DNA of 64,000 nucleotides from Pseudomonas putida (GTDB lineage Bacteria; Pseudomonadota; Gammaproteobacteria; Pseudomonadales; Pseudomonadaceae), in contig NZ_CP016634.1 of NCBI RefSeq assembly GCF_002741075.1, forward strand, positions 2,402,501-2,466,500. Direction: 5' to 3'. The notes under the pieces are model-generated. The model made no database searches and had not been told where the DNA came from. It was given only the letters and a program-made list of their open reading frames with translations. Positions within the stretch are counted from its first letter, which is position 1. Every line of letters starts with the position of its first letter. Positions 7,071-17,316 of this stretch are shown here, piece after piece. Made by a program: the position numbers and the translations under genes.

Positions 7071-7247
7071 ATGAACCAGTCTTCCTGCCTCATCACGAAA
7101 CTACTGGGCCCTCCATACCGCAAGTTCGGCCAATGGTGGGTCGATGTCGAATACCGGTCTTTTGGCCGGACCAACAAAACACAGCTCATGTTCAGGACCC
7201 AGGAAGGCGCTAAGGCGACCAGGGTCGGGCAGAGCTTTGTGGCCTGA
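7071..7247 (+). CDS. Small phage protein, 58 residues
   Basis: ATG 7071 follows GGAG (7059-7062) and the frame ends at TGA 7247. The protein (MNQSSCLITKLL... to ...GQSFVA) is rich in aromatic and basic residues, with KFGQWWVDVEYRSFGR in the middle, suggesting a small beta-rich fold. It lies just ahead of the excisionase-like gene. No family is recognised. Confidence 0.55.
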   Translation: MNQSSCLITKLLGPPYRKFGQWWVDVEYRSFGRTNKTQLMFRTQEGAKATRVGQSFVA

Positions 7248-7274
7248 TCTGGCCACAAGCATCGGAGATACCCC

Positions 7275-7679
7275 ATGACAGCAGCTAGTGCGGCCCAGTC
7301 CGCGCCTGCCCTGCCGCGCATTCTCCGCGCCGGCAAGGCCCCCGCCTACCTCGGCATGAGTCGAGCAGAGTTCAACAAGACCGTCAGGCCCTACGTCAGC
7401 GAGTTCCCCATAGGCGAGCGCGGCATCGGCTTCGACCGGCAGGAGCTCGATGCCTGGGCAAACGACTACATCCTGACCACAGCAATTGCGAAACCAGGCG
7501 CCAAGGGAACAGAATTCCTCTGCAGCGAGCGCCATGAGGGAGGAAATACATGGCGCGAAAAACAATCACGGGCCTCTCGCAGAGGAACGGAATCTGGCAC
7601 ATCGACAAGAGGGTCAATGGTGAGCGACTTTACGAAAGCACTGGCACTCGCGAAAGGGAAGAAGCGGAGCGCTACCTGA
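7275..7679 (+). CDS. Excisionase-like HTH protein overlapping the integrase gene
   Basis: The 134-residue protein carries a MerR/AlpA-like winged-helix segment: LRAGKAPAYLGMSRAEFNKTVRPYVSEFP followed by IGFDRQELDAWANDYI. Small proteins with this layout beside integrases act as recombination directionality factors or early regulators. GGAG at 7263-7266 precedes ATG 7275. The last 43 residues are encoded inside the integrase gene (130-base overlap) and are Ser/Arg/Lys-rich, so they may be a disordered tail. DNA binding is likely; a specific excisionase role is inferred from position. Confidence 0.65.
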   Translation: MTAASAAQSAPALPRILRAGKAPAYLGMSRAEFNKTVRPYVSEFPIGERGIGFDRQELDAWANDYILTTAIAKPGAKGTEFLCSERHEGGNTWREKQSRASRRGTESGTSTRGSMVSDFTKALALAKGKKRSAT

Positions 7680-8731
7680 TCTTCCGACTGGAGCAGTTGC
7701 GGCAGAGGAAGATCTACGGCGTCAAGCAGGTCAGATTGTGGCGGGAGGCCGCCACGAAATACCTGGTGGACTACGCCGACCAGCCATCGATCTGGCTGAC
7801 CGCCACCTACTTGGAGCAGCTTGATCCATACATCGGCCATCTTCCCGTTAGTCACGTTGATGACGGGACTCTGGCCCAGTACATCAAGGACAGAAGAACA
7901 CCAGGGAAGACGAAGACAGGGAAGATCAAGCCGGGCGCATCAAACAGGACGATAAACATCGCCTTGCAAAGGGTGGTCAGGATCCTGAACTTGTGCGCCA
8001 GGAAGTGGCGGGACTCCGAGCAGCGGCCATGGCTGGACAATGTGCCGATGATTTCGATGCTCGAGGAGAAGCGGTCAGCGCGGAAGCCCTACCCGATGTC
8101 ATGGGAAGAGCAGGCTGTGCTGTTTGCGGAGCTGCCGGACCACCTGCACAAGATGGCCCTGTTCAAGGTGAACACGGGCTGCCGGGAGCAGGAAGTCTGC
8201 AAGCTTCGCTGGGATTGGGAGATTCATGTGCCCGAGATCGACGCCACAGTGTTCCTGATTCCCGCCGACTTCGGCGGTCGGACCGAAAAGTCCGGGGTCA
8301 AGAACGGCGACGAGAGGCTGGTGGTGCTGAACAGCGTTGCCAGGTTAATCGTCAACCGGCAGCGCGGGATCAGCAAGGAATGGGTATTCCCGTACCACGA
8401 TGAGACGCCGATGCATCGAATGAACGATTCGGCATGGAAGAAGGCCAGGGCCAGGGCGGCCAAGGTTTGGCAGGAGAAGACCCTGAGGCCGGCGCACGAT
8501 GGGTTCGCATCATTCCGCGTACACGATCTCAAACACACGTTCGGTCGGCGACTCAAGGCAGCAGGTGTTTCAGAGGAAGATCGCAAGGCACTGCTCGGGC
8601 ACAAGAACGGCAGCATCACCAGCCACTACTCAGGCGCGGAGATCGGGCAACTGATCGAGGCGGCGAACAAAGTATCCGCAACCGATTCGCGCGGACCGGT
8701 ACTCACGATGCTGACCAGGAGGAAGGCATGA
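7550..8731 (+). CDS. Tyrosine integrase of the tRNA-Pro element
   Basis: The 393-residue site-specific recombinase catalyses integration and excision at the adjacent tRNA-Pro gene. GGAGG at 7540-7544 supports ATG 7550. Catalytic residues visible are R212 (TGCREQEVCKLRW), H325 in VHDLKHTF, H351 in LLGHKN and nucleophile Y360 (SHYSGAE). Box II reads HxLK (K328) rather than the usual HxLR, a variant I recall in related Pseudomonas integrases. The N-terminal arm-binding and core-binding domains span about residues 1-180. The gene reads toward the tRNA, which is the usual arrangement. Its stop overlaps a 12-codon frame with a good ribosome site. Confidence 0.93.
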   Translation: MARKTITGLSQRNGIWHIDKRVNGERLYESTGTREREEAERYLIFRLEQLRQRKIYGVKQVRLWREAATKYLVDYADQPSIWLTATYLEQLDPYIGHLPVSHVDDGTLAQYIKDRRTPGKTKTGKIKPGASNRTINIALQRVVRILNLCARKWRDSEQRPWLDNVPMISMLEEKRSARKPYPMSWEEQAVLFAELPDHLHKMALFKVNTGCREQEVCKLRWDWEIHVPEIDATVFLIPADFGGRTEKSGVKNGDERLVVLNSVARLIVNRQRGISKEWVFPYHDETPMHRMNDSAWKKARARAAKVWQEKTLRPAHDGFASFRVHDLKHTFGRRLKAAGVSEEDRKALLGHKNGSITSHYSGAEIGQLIEAANKVSATDSRGPVLTMLTRRKA

Positions 8732-8741
8732 AAAACGGAGA

Positions 8742-8763
8742 AGTCACGCAAAAGTCACGCAAA
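8742..8763. repeat. Tandem 11-bp direct repeat at the integrase end
   Basis: AGTCACGCAAA occurs twice head to tail, between the integrase stop and the attachment tRNA. Such repeats near an attachment site can be arm-type integrase binding sites. They also lie in a 12-codon frame (ATG 8728 to TGA 8766) that overlaps the integrase stop. Confidence 0.45.
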
Positions 8764-8770
8764 TGAAAAA

Positions 8771-8793
8771 GGCCAATGCTCTGAACATTGGCC
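8771..8793 (-). terminator. Rho-independent terminator of tRNA-Pro
   Basis: GGCCAATG (8771-8778) and CATTGGCC (8786-8793) form an 8-bp stem with a 7-base loop. On the minus strand it is followed by TTTTTC, as expected for termination of the tRNA transcript. On the plus strand it could also stop integrase transcription, with only TTT following. Confidence 0.8.
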
Positions 8794-8810
8794 TTTCCCA
8801 TTGGGATTAT

Positions 8811-8887
8811 TGGTCGGGACGGAGTGATTCGAACACTCGACCCCTTGCACCCCATGCAAGTGCGCTACCGGGCTGCGCTACGCCCCG
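8811..8887 (-). tRNA. tRNA-Pro(GGG), integration target
   Basis: A 77-base cloverleaf on the minus strand has acceptor CGGGGCG/CGTCCCG, D-arm GCGC...GCGC, anticodon arm CTTGC-ATGGGGT-GCAAG with anticodon GGG, T-arm GAGTG-TTCGAAT-CACTC, and encoded CCA. It reads proline CCC codons. The integrase gene ends 80 bases from its 3' end, so the element inserted there and the tRNA was kept whole. Confidence 0.95.
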
Positions 8888-8987
8888 ACATCATTCTCGA
8901 TACTGCTGAGAACGGAGAAGAATCTACCCTAACCTTTTGAATAATGGAAGCTTTTTTTCAAAAAACTTTCCATTCATCGGGTTCGGT

Positions 8988-9344
8988 TCACTTCTTCAAC
9001 ACCATCAACACATCCTCCAACTCGGCAATCATCTGCCGGATCAGCTGCTTGTATTGGGTGGTGTCATCCTTGGCCTCGTCACTGGAGAGGCGCAGTCGCG
9101 CCCCGCCGATGGTGAAGCCCTGGTCGTACAGCAGCGCGCGGATCTGGCGGATCATCAGCACGTCTTGGCGCTGGTAATACCGTCGGTTGCCGCGGCGCTT
9201 GACCGGGTTGAGTTGCGGGAACTCCTGTTCCCAATAACGCAGCACGTGCGGTTTGACCGCACAGAGCTCACTGACCTCACCGATGGTGAAGTAGCGCTTG
9301 CCCGGAATGGGGGGCAGCTCGTCGTTATGGCTTGGTTCCAGCAT
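8988..9344 (-). CDS. MerR-family transcriptional regulator
   Basis: The 118-residue protein is a MerR-type regulator: a winged HTH ([40 protein letters not shown]) followed by a dimerisation helix ([21 protein letters not shown]). It lacks the Cys residues of metal sensors. ATG 9344 has GAGG upstream and overlaps the ihfA stop by 20 bases, so the two are cotranscribed. This is the usual last gene of the thrS-ihfA region in Pseudomonas. Its targets are unknown. Confidence 0.9.
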
Positions 9345-9627
9345 AGGCCTCAACCCGGGCTTTCAGTTTCTGCCCTGGACGAAAGGTGACGACACGGCGA
9401 GCGGTGATCGGGATTTCTTCCCCTGTCTTGGGGTTGCGGCCCGGCCGCTGGCGTTTGTCGCGAAGGTCGAAGTTGCCGAATCCGGACAGCTTGACCTGCT
9501 CGTTCTCTTCAAGTGCGTGCCGAATTTCTTCGAAAAACAGCTCGACCAGCTCCTTGGCCTCTCGCTTGTTGAGCCCCAGCTCCTCGTACAGCCTTTCGGC
9601 CATCTCAGCTTTCGTCAGAGCACCCAT
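9325..9627 (-). CDS. ihfA: Integration host factor subunit alpha
   Basis: This 100-residue HU/IHF-fold protein forms a heterodimer with IhfB that bends DNA at specific sites. It acts in transcription, replication and phage integration. The body is typical ([29 protein letters not shown]) and the beta-arm region [27 protein letters not shown] carries the conserved NPKTG and RPG. It starts three bases after the pheT stop, with AAGGAAA upstream, and leads into merR. Placement downstream of pheT is conserved in gammaproteobacteria. Confidence 0.98.
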
Positions 9628-9630
9628 ACG

Positions 9631-12012
9631 CTATTTCCTTAACGTGGTGTTCAACCTTTGTTCGAGCGAGGTGAGGATGTTTTGCAGGGTAGTGTTCACC
9701 TCATCGTCGTTAAGAGTGCGCGATGGATGCTGCCAGGTCAAGCCGACGGCCAGGCTTTTTCTATCAGGATCAATACCTTTACCCTGGTAGACGTCAAACA
9801 GCCTGAGGTCTGTGAGCCATTCGCCCGCATTGTCACGAATTACTTCAAGCACGGAGCTAGAAGCAACATCACGTCCTGCGATCAAGGCCAGGTCACGCCT
9901 CGTTTCTGGGAACTTGGACAGTTCGCTGAATTTCGGCAGGCGGCCTTCGACCACATCGCCCAGCACCAGCTCGAAGACGAACACCGGACGCTCCAGGCCC
10001 AGGGTCTTGGCGAGCTCTGGGTGGATGGCGCCGATGTAGCCGACTTCCTTGCCGTCGCGCTCGATGCGGGCGGTCTGGCCAGGATGCAGGGCTGGGTGCT
10101 TGCCGGCGACGAAGGTGAAGTCATCCAGGGCGCCTGAGTAGCCCAGCAGGGCTTCCACGTCAGCTTTCACGTCGAAGAAGTCGAGGCTGTCACGGCCGTT
10201 CGCCCAGCCTTCCGGCAGGCGGCTGCCCGTGGCGACGCCGGCAATCATCGGCTGCTGCTTGAGGTCGCCCAGCTGGCCGACGAAGCGCAGGCCGCTTTCG
10301 AACAGGCGTACGCGGTCCTGCTGGCGGTTGAGGTTGTGCTGCAGCGCCTTGACCAGGCCCGGCCACAGGGACGCGCGCATGGCGGCCATGTCGCTGGAGA
10401 TGGGGTTGGCCAGCAGTAGCGGCTCGACGCCAGGGGTGAACAGCTCGAACAGTTTCGGGTCGATGAAGCTGTAGGTGATGGCTTCCTGGTAGCCGCGGGC
10501 GACCAGCAGACGGCGCAGGGTCGGCAACTCGCCACGGGCTTCCGGGCGGGTCTGCGGAGCCAGGCGGGCTTGCGGGTAGCGCACCGGCAGGTTGTTGTAG
10601 CCGTACAAGCGGGCCAGCTCTTCGATCAGGTCGACCTCGAGGCTGATGTCGAAGCGGTGGCTTGGGACGTCGACAATCCACTGCCCTGCCCCATCAGCGC
10701 TGGTTTTCAGCTCCAGGGCGTTGAGCAGTTGCTCGACCTGGGCGGCGTCCATGTCCATGCCGAGCATCTGGTTGATGCGGTCGGCGCGCAGGGTAACCGG
10801 CGCAACCTTCGGCAGGTGCTGCTCGCTCACGGCCTCGACGATGGGGCCGGCTTCGCCGCCGACGATCTCGAGCACCAGAGCGGTGGCGCGCTCCATGGCT
10901 TCGCGGGCCAACTGCGAGTCGACACCGCGCTCATAACGGTGCGAGGCATCGGTGTGCAGGCCGTAGGAACGGGCCTTGCCCGCGACGGAAATCGGCTCGA
11001 AGAAGGCGCTTTCCAGGAACAGGTCGCGGGTCTTCTCGGTGTTCACGCCGCTGTGCTCGCCCCCCATGACGCCGGCAATGGCCAGGGCGCGGGTGTGGTC
11101 GGCGATGACCAGGGTGTCGGCACGCAGGGCGACTTCCTGCCCATCCAGCAGGACGAGCTTCTCGCCCTCCTCGGCCATGCGCACGCGGATGCCGCCGTTG
11201 ATTTCGGCGAGGTCGAAGGCGTGCATCGGCTGGCCGAGTTCGAGCATTACGTAGTTGGTGATGTCGACGGCGGCGTCGATGCTGCGCACGTCGCTGCGAC
11301 GCAGGCGCTCGACCATCCACAGCGGGGTCGGCTTGCTCAGGTCGACGTTGCGGATGACGCGGCCCAGGTAGCGTGGGCAGGCCGCCGGCGCGGAGACTTC
11401 GACCGGGCGCACTTCGTCGTGGGCCGGGGAAACGGCAGGCACTTGAGGACGGGTGACCGGCACGTCGTACAAGGCGCTGACGTCGCGGGCCAGGCCTGCG
11501 ATGGACAGGCAGTCGCCACGGTTCGGGGTCAGGCCGATCTCGATGCTGGCGTCGTCCAGGTTCAGGTACTGGCGAATGTCTTCGCCGACCGGGGCGTCAG
11601 CGGCCAGTTCCAGTAGGCCGTCGTTCTCTTCGCTGATCTGCAGCTCGGCGGCCGAGCACAGCATGCCGAAGGACTCGACGCCGCGCAGCTTGGCCTTCTT
11701 GATCTTGAAGTCGCCCGGCAGCTCGGCGCCGATCATGGCGAACGGGATCTTGATGCCGGGGCGCGCGTTCGGGGCGCCGCAGACGACCTGGAAGGTTTCC
11801 TGGCCGTTGCTCACCTGGCACACGCGCAGCTTGTCGGCGTCCGGGTGTTGTTCGGTGGCGAGGATCTCACCCACCACGATGCCGCTGAACTGGCCGGCAG
11901 CGGGGGTCACGCTGTCGACTTCAAGGCCGGCCATGGACAGGCGGGCGACCAGTTCGTCACGGGAGACTTGCGGGTTAACCCAACCGCGCAGCCACTGTTC
12001 ACTGAATTTCAT
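9631..12012 (-). CDS. pheT: Phenylalanine-tRNA ligase beta subunit
   Basis: The 793-residue subunit joins PheS in an alpha2-beta2 enzyme that charges tRNA-Phe. Domains run in order: N-terminal tRNA-binding OB fold (about 39-150), B3/4 editing region, B5 and a catalytic-like core, and a C-terminal ferredoxin-fold anticodon-binding domain ending in NTTLQNILTSLEQRLNTTLRK. Length matches the family. It follows pheS by 31 bases and precedes ihfA by three, so all three form one transcript in the cytoplasm. Confidence 0.98.
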   Translation of the reverse strand: MKFSEQWLRGWVNPQVSRDELVARLSMAGLEVDSVTPAAGQFSGIVVGEILATEQHPDADKLRVCQVSNGQETFQVVCGAPNARPGIKIPFAMIGAELPGDFKIKKAKLRGVESFGMLCSAAELQISEENDGLLELAADAPVGEDIRQYLNLDDASIEIGLTPNRGDCLSIAGLARDVSALYDVPVTRPQVPAVSPAHDEVRPVEVSAPAACPRYLGRVIRNVDLSKPTPLWMVERLRRSDVRSIDAAVDITNYVMLELGQPMHAFDLAEINGGIRVRMAEEGEKLVLLDGQEVALRADTLVIADHTRALAIAGVMGGEHSGVNTEKTRDLFLESAFFEPISVAGKARSYGLHTDASHRYERGVDSQLAREAMERATALVLEIVGGEAGPIVEAVSEQHLPKVAPVTLRADRINQMLGMDMDAAQVEQLLNALELKTSADGAGQWIVDVPSHRFDISLEVDLIEELARLYGYNNLPVRYPQARLAPQTRPEARGELPTLRRLLVARGYQEAITYSFIDPKLFELFTPGVEPLLLANPISSDMAAMRASLWPGLVKALQHNLNRQQDRVRLFESGLRFVGQLGDLKQQPMIAGVATGSRLPEGWANGRDSLDFFDVKADVEALLGYSGALDDFTFVAGKHPALHPGQTARIERDGKEVGYIGAIHPELAKTLGLERPVFVFELVLGDVVEGRLPKFSELSKFPETRRDLALIAGRDVASSSVLEVIRDNAGEWLTDLRLFDVYQGKGIDPDRKSLAVGLTWQHPSRTLNDDEVNTTLQNILTSLEQRLNTTLRK

Positions 12013-12043
12013 GCTGTTCTCCTAGAAAGTGCGTCGATTGGGC

Positions 12044-13115
<1,072 letters not shown>

Positions 13116-13171
13116 CGATGACGTTTTACACCCGACGACGCAAAGCGCCGCCGGATGATTGTCGTGGGTAC

Positions 13172-13528
13172 TTAAGCCAGGACGGCTTTAGCTTTCTCGA
13201 CAATCGCAGCAAACGCCGCTTTTTCGTTCACTGCCAGGTCGGCCAGAACCTTGCGGTCGATTTCGATCGACGCTTTTTTCAGGCCAGCGATCAGACGGCT
13301 GTAGGACAGACCGTTGGTGCGGGCACCGGCGTTGATACGAGCGATCCACAGAGCGCGGAACTGACGCTTCTTCTGGCGACGGTCACGGTAGGCGTATTGG
13401 CCAGCCTTGATGACAGCCTGCTTGGCAACGCGGAATACGCGCGAGCGTGCACCGTAGTAGCCTTTAGCCAGTTTCAGAATTTTCTTGTGACGCTTACGAG
13501 CGATGACGCCACGCTTTACACGAGCCAT
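13172..13528 (-). CDS. rplT: 50S ribosomal protein L20
   Basis: The 118-residue protein starts [30 protein letters not shown], the basic N-terminal tail of L20, followed by the globular RNA-binding part ([22 protein letters not shown]). L20 is needed for early assembly of the large subunit and binds 23S rRNA. In related bacteria it represses its own operon by binding the rpmI leader. It follows rpmI by 28 bases. Confidence 0.98.
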   Translation of the reverse strand: MARVKRGVIARKRHKKILKLAKGYYGARSRVFRVAKQAVIKAGQYAYRDRRQKKRQFRALWIARINAGARTNGLSYSRLIAGLKKASIEIDRKVLADLAVNEKAAFAAIVEKAKAVLA

Positions 13529-13556
13529 GAGTAACTTCCTCTATCGTTGACCAGAA

Positions 13557-13751
13557 TTAACGTACGCGCAGCATGCGCTCGACTTTTGCCACGTCAGACG
13601 GGTGCAGCAGGCTGGCACCGCGCAGTTGACGCTTACGCTTGGTCGACATTTTGGTCAGGATGTGGCTCTTGAAAGCGTGCTTGTGCTTGAAGCCGGAAGC
13701 GGTTTTCAGGAAACGCTTCGCAGCACCGCTCTTGGTTTTCATTTTTGGCAT
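13557..13751 (-). CDS. rpmI: 50S ribosomal protein L35
   Basis: I chose ATG 13751, giving the normal 64 residues ([20 protein letters not shown]); the in-frame start at 13766 would add five atypical residues. The protein is small, highly basic and binds 23S rRNA in the large subunit. It sits between infC and rplT as in most bacteria, and its leader is the usual site of L20 feedback control. Confidence 0.97.
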   Translation of the reverse strand: MPKMKTKSGAAKRFLKTASGFKHKHAFKSHILTKMSTKRKRQLRGASLLHPSDVAKVERMLRVR

Positions 13752-13811
13752 GTTGGAACTCCGCATTCGATAAAATTACACATAATCATCAGGCCTGCCG
13801 TGCCCGGGAGA

Positions 13812-14357
13812 TTACTTCTTCTTTTTGGGGGCGATGACCATCATAAGCTGGCGTCCTTCCATCTTCGGATGCTGCTCAACGGTGCCGTATTCGGCGAGGT
13901 CAGCTTCGACCCGCTTCAACAGCTCCATGCCCAGCTCCTGGTGGGCCATCTCACGGCCGCGGAATCTCAGAGAGATCTTGGCCTTGTCCCCATCGCTAAG
14001 GAAACGTACCAGGTTGCGTAGTTTTACCTGGTAATCCCCTTCTTCCGTCCCTGGACGAAACTTGATTTCTTTGATCTGGATCTGCTTCTGGTTTTTCTTG
14101 GCTTCGTTGGCCTGCTTCTTCTTCTCGAAGAGGTGCTTGCCGTAGTCCATGACCTTGCAGACAGGCGGTTGCGCGTCTGCAGAGATCTCCACCAGATCCA
14201 GCTTCGCTTCATCAGCGATACGCAGCGCTTCATCAATCGAGACGATGCCAATCTGCTCGCCGTCAGCGCCAATTAACCGAACCTCGCGTGCCGAGATATT
14301 CTCGTTGATCGGGGCTTTCGGTGCAGTTCGTTTATCGTTTCTCATTTCACGCTTAAT
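13812..14357 (-). CDS. infC: Translation initiation factor IF-3 (probable AUU start)
   Basis: IF-3 binds the 30S subunit, prevents early subunit joining and checks the start codon. The protein has the standard N-domain ([26 protein letters not shown]), linker with Lys-rich [14 protein letters not shown], and C-domain ending APKKKK. GGAG lies eight bases before an ATT codon at 14357, ideal spacing, but only two bases before the in-frame ATG at 14363, which overlaps the thrS stop (TAATG). An AUU start is the known basis of IF-3 self-repression, so I chose 14357 (181 residues); 14363 would give 183. Confidence 0.93.
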   Translation of the reverse strand: MKREMRNDKRTAPKAPINENISAREVRLIGADGEQIGIVSIDEALRIADEAKLDLVEISADAQPPVCKVMDYGKHLFEKKKQANEAKKNQKQIQIKEIKFRPGTEEGDYQVKLRNLVRFLSDGDKAKISLRFRGREMAHQELGMELLKRVEADLAEYGTVEQHPKMEGRQLMMVIAPKKKK

Positions 14358-14362
14358 AGTCA

Positions 14363-16285
14363 TTACTCCGATTCTAGGCGACCGCGCTGAGCCACGGCGT
14401 CAGCGAGCAGTTGGGTGAATTGGGAGACGGGCATGGAGCCCAGGTCTTTGCCATCACGGGTACGCACTGCAACGGTCTGCGTTTCGACTTCGCGGTCCCC
14501 TATAACCAGAAGGTATGGGACCTTGAGCAAAGTATGCTCGCGGATTTTAAAGCCGATCTTCTCATTTCTCAAGTCGGACTTGGCACGGAAGCCAGCCCCA
14601 TTGAGGGATTTTTCCACTTCGAGTGCGAAATCGGCCTGCTTGTCGGTGATGTTCATGATCACCGCCTGGGTCGGGGCCAGCCACGCCGGGAATACGCCCG
14701 CGTAGTGCTCGATCAGCATGCCGATGAAGCGCTCGAAGGAACCGAGGATCGCACGGTGCAGCATGACCGGGCGCTTACGGTTGTTATCTTCGGCGATATA
14801 GCTGGCATCCAGACGCTCTGGAAGGTTCGGATCGTACTGCAGGGTGCCGCACTGCCAGTTACGGCCGAGGCAGTCACGCAGGGTGAACTCGATCTTCGGA
14901 CCATAGAACGCGCCCTCGCCCGGCTGGTATTCCCACTCCAGGCCCGACTCGTTCAGCGCATCGGCCAGCGCGCCTTCGGCGCGATCCCACAGCTCTTCGG
15001 AGCCCACGCGCTTGGCGGGACGGGTCGAGAGCTTCATGGCGATGTCGGTGAAGCCGAAGTCCTTGTAGACGTCCAGGGTCAGCTTGATGAAGTCGGCCGC
15101 TTCTTTCTTGACCTGATCTTCGGTGCAGAAGATGTGGGCGTCGTCCTGGGTGAAGCCACGCACGCGCATGATGCCGTGCAGGGCGCCGGACGGCTCGTTA
15201 CGGTGGCAGGCACCGAACTCGGCCAGGCGCAGCGGCAGGTCACGGTAAGACTTCAGACCCTGGTTGAACACCTGCACGTGGCACGGGCAGTTCATCGGTT
15301 TTACCGCGAAATCGCGACTTTCCGACGAAGTGGTGAACATGTTCTCGGCGTAGTTGGACCAGTGGCCGGAACGCTCCCAGAGGATACGGTCGACGACTTG
15401 CGGCGTCTTGATCTCCAGGTAGCCGTTTTCGCGCTGAACGCCACGCATGTACTGCTCGAGCACCTGATAGACGGTCCAGCCGGCCGGGTGCCAGAAGACC
15501 ATGCCCGGAGCTTCTTCCTGCAGGTGGAAGAGGTCCAGCTGCTTGCCGATCTTGCGGTGGTCGCGTTTTTCGGCCTCTTCGATGCGCTGGATGTAGGCAG
15601 CCAGTTGCTTCTTGTCAGCCCAGGCGGTGCCGTACACACGCTGCAGCTGCTCGTTCTTGGCATCGCCGCGCCAGTAGGCACCGGACAGCTTGGTCAGCTT
15701 GAAGGCCTTGAGGAAGCGGGTGTTCGGCACGTGCGGGCCACGGCACATGTCGACGTATTCTTCGTGGTAGTACAGGCCCATGGCCTGTTCGTCCGGCATG
15801 TCCTCGACCAGGCGCAGCTTGTAGTCTTCGCCACGGCTCTTGAACACGTCGATGACTTCGGCGCGCGGGGTCATCTTCTTGACGACGTCGTAGTCCTTGT
15901 CGATCAGCTGTTGCATGCGCTGTTCGATGGCCGCCATGTCTTCTGGGGTGAAGGGGCGCTCGTAGGCGATGTCGTAGTAGAAGCCTTCGTCGATCACCGG
16001 GCCGATCACCATCTTGGCGGTCGGGTACAGCTGCTTCACCGCGTGGCCGACCAGGTGGGCGCACGAGTGACGGATGATCTCCAGTCCCTCTTCATCTTTA
16101 GGGGTGATGATCTGCAGGGTGGCGTCGTTCTCGATCAGGTCGCAGGCGTCGACCAGCTTGCCATCGACCTTGCCGGCCAGGGTGGCCTTGGCGAGGCCTG
16201 CGCCAATGGAGGCGGCGACTTCGGCAACGGTGACGGCCTTGTCGAACGTACGTTGACTGCCATCGGGAAGAGTAATTACGGGCAT
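14363..16285 (-). CDS. thrS: Threonine-tRNA ligase
   Basis: The 640-residue enzyme charges tRNA-Thr. ATG 16285 ([11 protein letters not shown]) has GGAGG just upstream; a longer frame to 16318 is unlikely. Domains: TGS (1-60), N2 editing domain with [10 protein letters not shown] and the later H/C residues that clear mischarged serine, class II catalytic core ([10 protein letters not shown], motif 2 [19 protein letters not shown], motif 3 near [23 protein letters not shown]), and an anticodon-binding domain at the C-terminus. The stop overlaps the infC region, so the two are cotranscribed. Confidence 0.98.
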   Translation of the reverse strand: MPVITLPDGSQRTFDKAVTVAEVAASIGAGLAKATLAGKVDGKLVDACDLIENDATLQIITPKDEEGLEIIRHSCAHLVGHAVKQLYPTAKMVIGPVIDEGFYYDIAYERPFTPEDMAAIEQRMQQLIDKDYDVVKKMTPRAEVIDVFKSRGEDYKLRLVEDMPDEQAMGLYYHEEYVDMCRGPHVPNTRFLKAFKLTKLSGAYWRGDAKNEQLQRVYGTAWADKKQLAAYIQRIEEAEKRDHRKIGKQLDLFHLQEEAPGMVFWHPAGWTVYQVLEQYMRGVQRENGYLEIKTPQVVDRILWERSGHWSNYAENMFTTSSESRDFAVKPMNCPCHVQVFNQGLKSYRDLPLRLAEFGACHRNEPSGALHGIMRVRGFTQDDAHIFCTEDQVKKEAADFIKLTLDVYKDFGFTDIAMKLSTRPAKRVGSEELWDRAEGALADALNESGLEWEYQPGEGAFYGPKIEFTLRDCLGRNWQCGTLQYDPNLPERLDASYIAEDNNRKRPVMLHRAILGSFERFIGMLIEHYAGVFPAWLAPTQAVIMNITDKQADFALEVEKSLNGAGFRAKSDLRNEKIGFKIREHTLLKVPYLLVIGDREVETQTVAVRTRDGKDLGSMPVSQFTQLLADAVAQRGRLESE

Positions 16286-16617
16286 GGCGCCTCCTCTCCT
16301 AGTGGTGACCCCTACCAAAGGTCACATGGGTTGGGATGAGCCAGTACAAGATCCGCCCTGCCTTTCCCGCGGGAAAGCCTGCCTCACAGTGGCAGAAACC
16401 TTTCGGCCAACCAGGGACGAACCAGAGTGACTGGAAAGAAAATAGAAAACAGCCGCAAGGGAGCAGCTGTAAGCCGAGCATGCTAGCACGCGGCTTGGGC
16501 GGCAGGCAGAAATATTTGGAAATTACGCCGTTTGGGTGAACTTGTTCGGAAAAATCCACCTCAGAGTTTCTGAAGCATCCTACTCTTGATGAGATCCAAC
16601 CCAAGGAGTGTGTGGTT
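16286..16617. other. Intergenic region between thrS and a divergent exported-protein gene
   Basis: This 332-base stretch must hold the thrS promoter (minus) and that of the gene at 16618 (plus). The clearest structure is a perfect 16-bp palindrome, CTTTCCCGCGGGAAAG, at 16362-16377. A plausible -10/-35 pair was not identified with confidence. No tRNA or credible gene is seen here. Confidence 0.5.
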
Positions 16618-16920
16618 ATGCGACTTCAGTCTCTTCTGGCCCTGACCGCCGCCAGCGCCCTGCTGTTGCCCCTGGCGGCACATGCCGAGTGGCCTGCCGG
16701 CAAGAAAGGCGCCTACATGCAACAGTGCGTTCAGGTGGCGTCCGCCCAGGGCGTCGATGCGAAAATGGCGGACCAGCACTGCAAGTGCGGCGCTGACGCG
16801 ATCGAGAAGAACTTCACCAAGGCAGAAATCGAAGACCTGGACAGCAAGGACGGTGTCGACGCCAAGCTGATGCAGCGGGCGCAGACCGTGGTACGCCAGG
16901 CCTGCGCACCGAAGAGCTGA
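16618..16920 (+). CDS. Small exported Cys-containing protein
   Basis: AAGGAG at 16603-16608 best fits ATG 16618 (100 residues). A signal peptide (MRLQSLLALTAASALLLPLAAHA) ends at an AHA cleavage box. The mature protein of about 77 residues has four Cys (QQCVQ, HCKCG, RQACAP), suggesting two periplasmic disulfides. The mature part is mainly helical and acidic (FTKAEIEDLDSKDG). I recognise it as a conserved Pseudomonas hypothetical without known function. Confidence 0.75.
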   Translation: MRLQSLLALTAASALLLPLAAHAEWPAGKKGAYMQQCVQVASAQGVDAKMADQHCKCGADAIEKNFTKAEIEDLDSKDGVDAKLMQRAQTVVRQACAPKS

Positions 16921-17082
16921 GCCGTTTCGCGGAGGTAATCCACGCATTATTTGTCGTGGATCAGTATCCTGCGAAGGTAACAGGCGCTAGATACGCAGAA
17001 TTAGACTATGATGTCGCCGGTGCTGCGTAGCCTCGGCAACATCGCACCTCGAAAAAAAACCATGTTTCTGGAGATTCACCCC

Positions 17083-17295
17083 ATGTCCAATCGCCAAAAC
17101 GGCACCGTCAAATGGTTCAATGATGAAAAAGGCTACGGCTTCATCACCCCAGCAGGCGGCGGCGACGACCTGTTCGTACACTTCAAGGCCATCGAAACCG
17201 ACGGCTTCAAGAGCCTGAAAGAAGGCCAGTCCGTTTCCTTCGTTGCCGAACGCGGTCAGAAGGGCATGCAGGCTGCGCAGGTTCGTCCGGAGTAA
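17083..17295 (+). CDS. Cold-shock domain protein
   Basis: The 70-residue protein is a single CspA-type OB fold that binds single-stranded nucleic acid and melts RNA structure. RNP1 (KGYGFITP) and RNP2 (LFVHF) are intact. ATG 17083 is the family-typical start ([20 protein letters not shown]). The preceding untranslated stretch is over 100 bases long, as is common for cold-shock genes, and a strong terminator follows. Which Pseudomonas Csp paralogue it is cannot be decided from sequence alone. Confidence 0.95.
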   Translation: MSNRQNGTVKWFNDEKGYGFITPAGGGDDLFVHFKAIETDGFKSLKEGQSVSFVAERGQKGMQAAQVRPE

Positions 17296-17316
17296 TTCGG
17301 ATACGAATACAAAAAA

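Noticed and set aside
10570..11616. A 348-codon plus-strand frame inside pheT
   Set aside because: It is antisense to a complete, conserved pheT; composition is typical of a GC shadow.
14411..16339. A 642-codon open frame antisense to thrS
   Set aside because: It mirrors thrS over its whole length, lacks motifs and a credible ribosome site, and is explained by high GC content.
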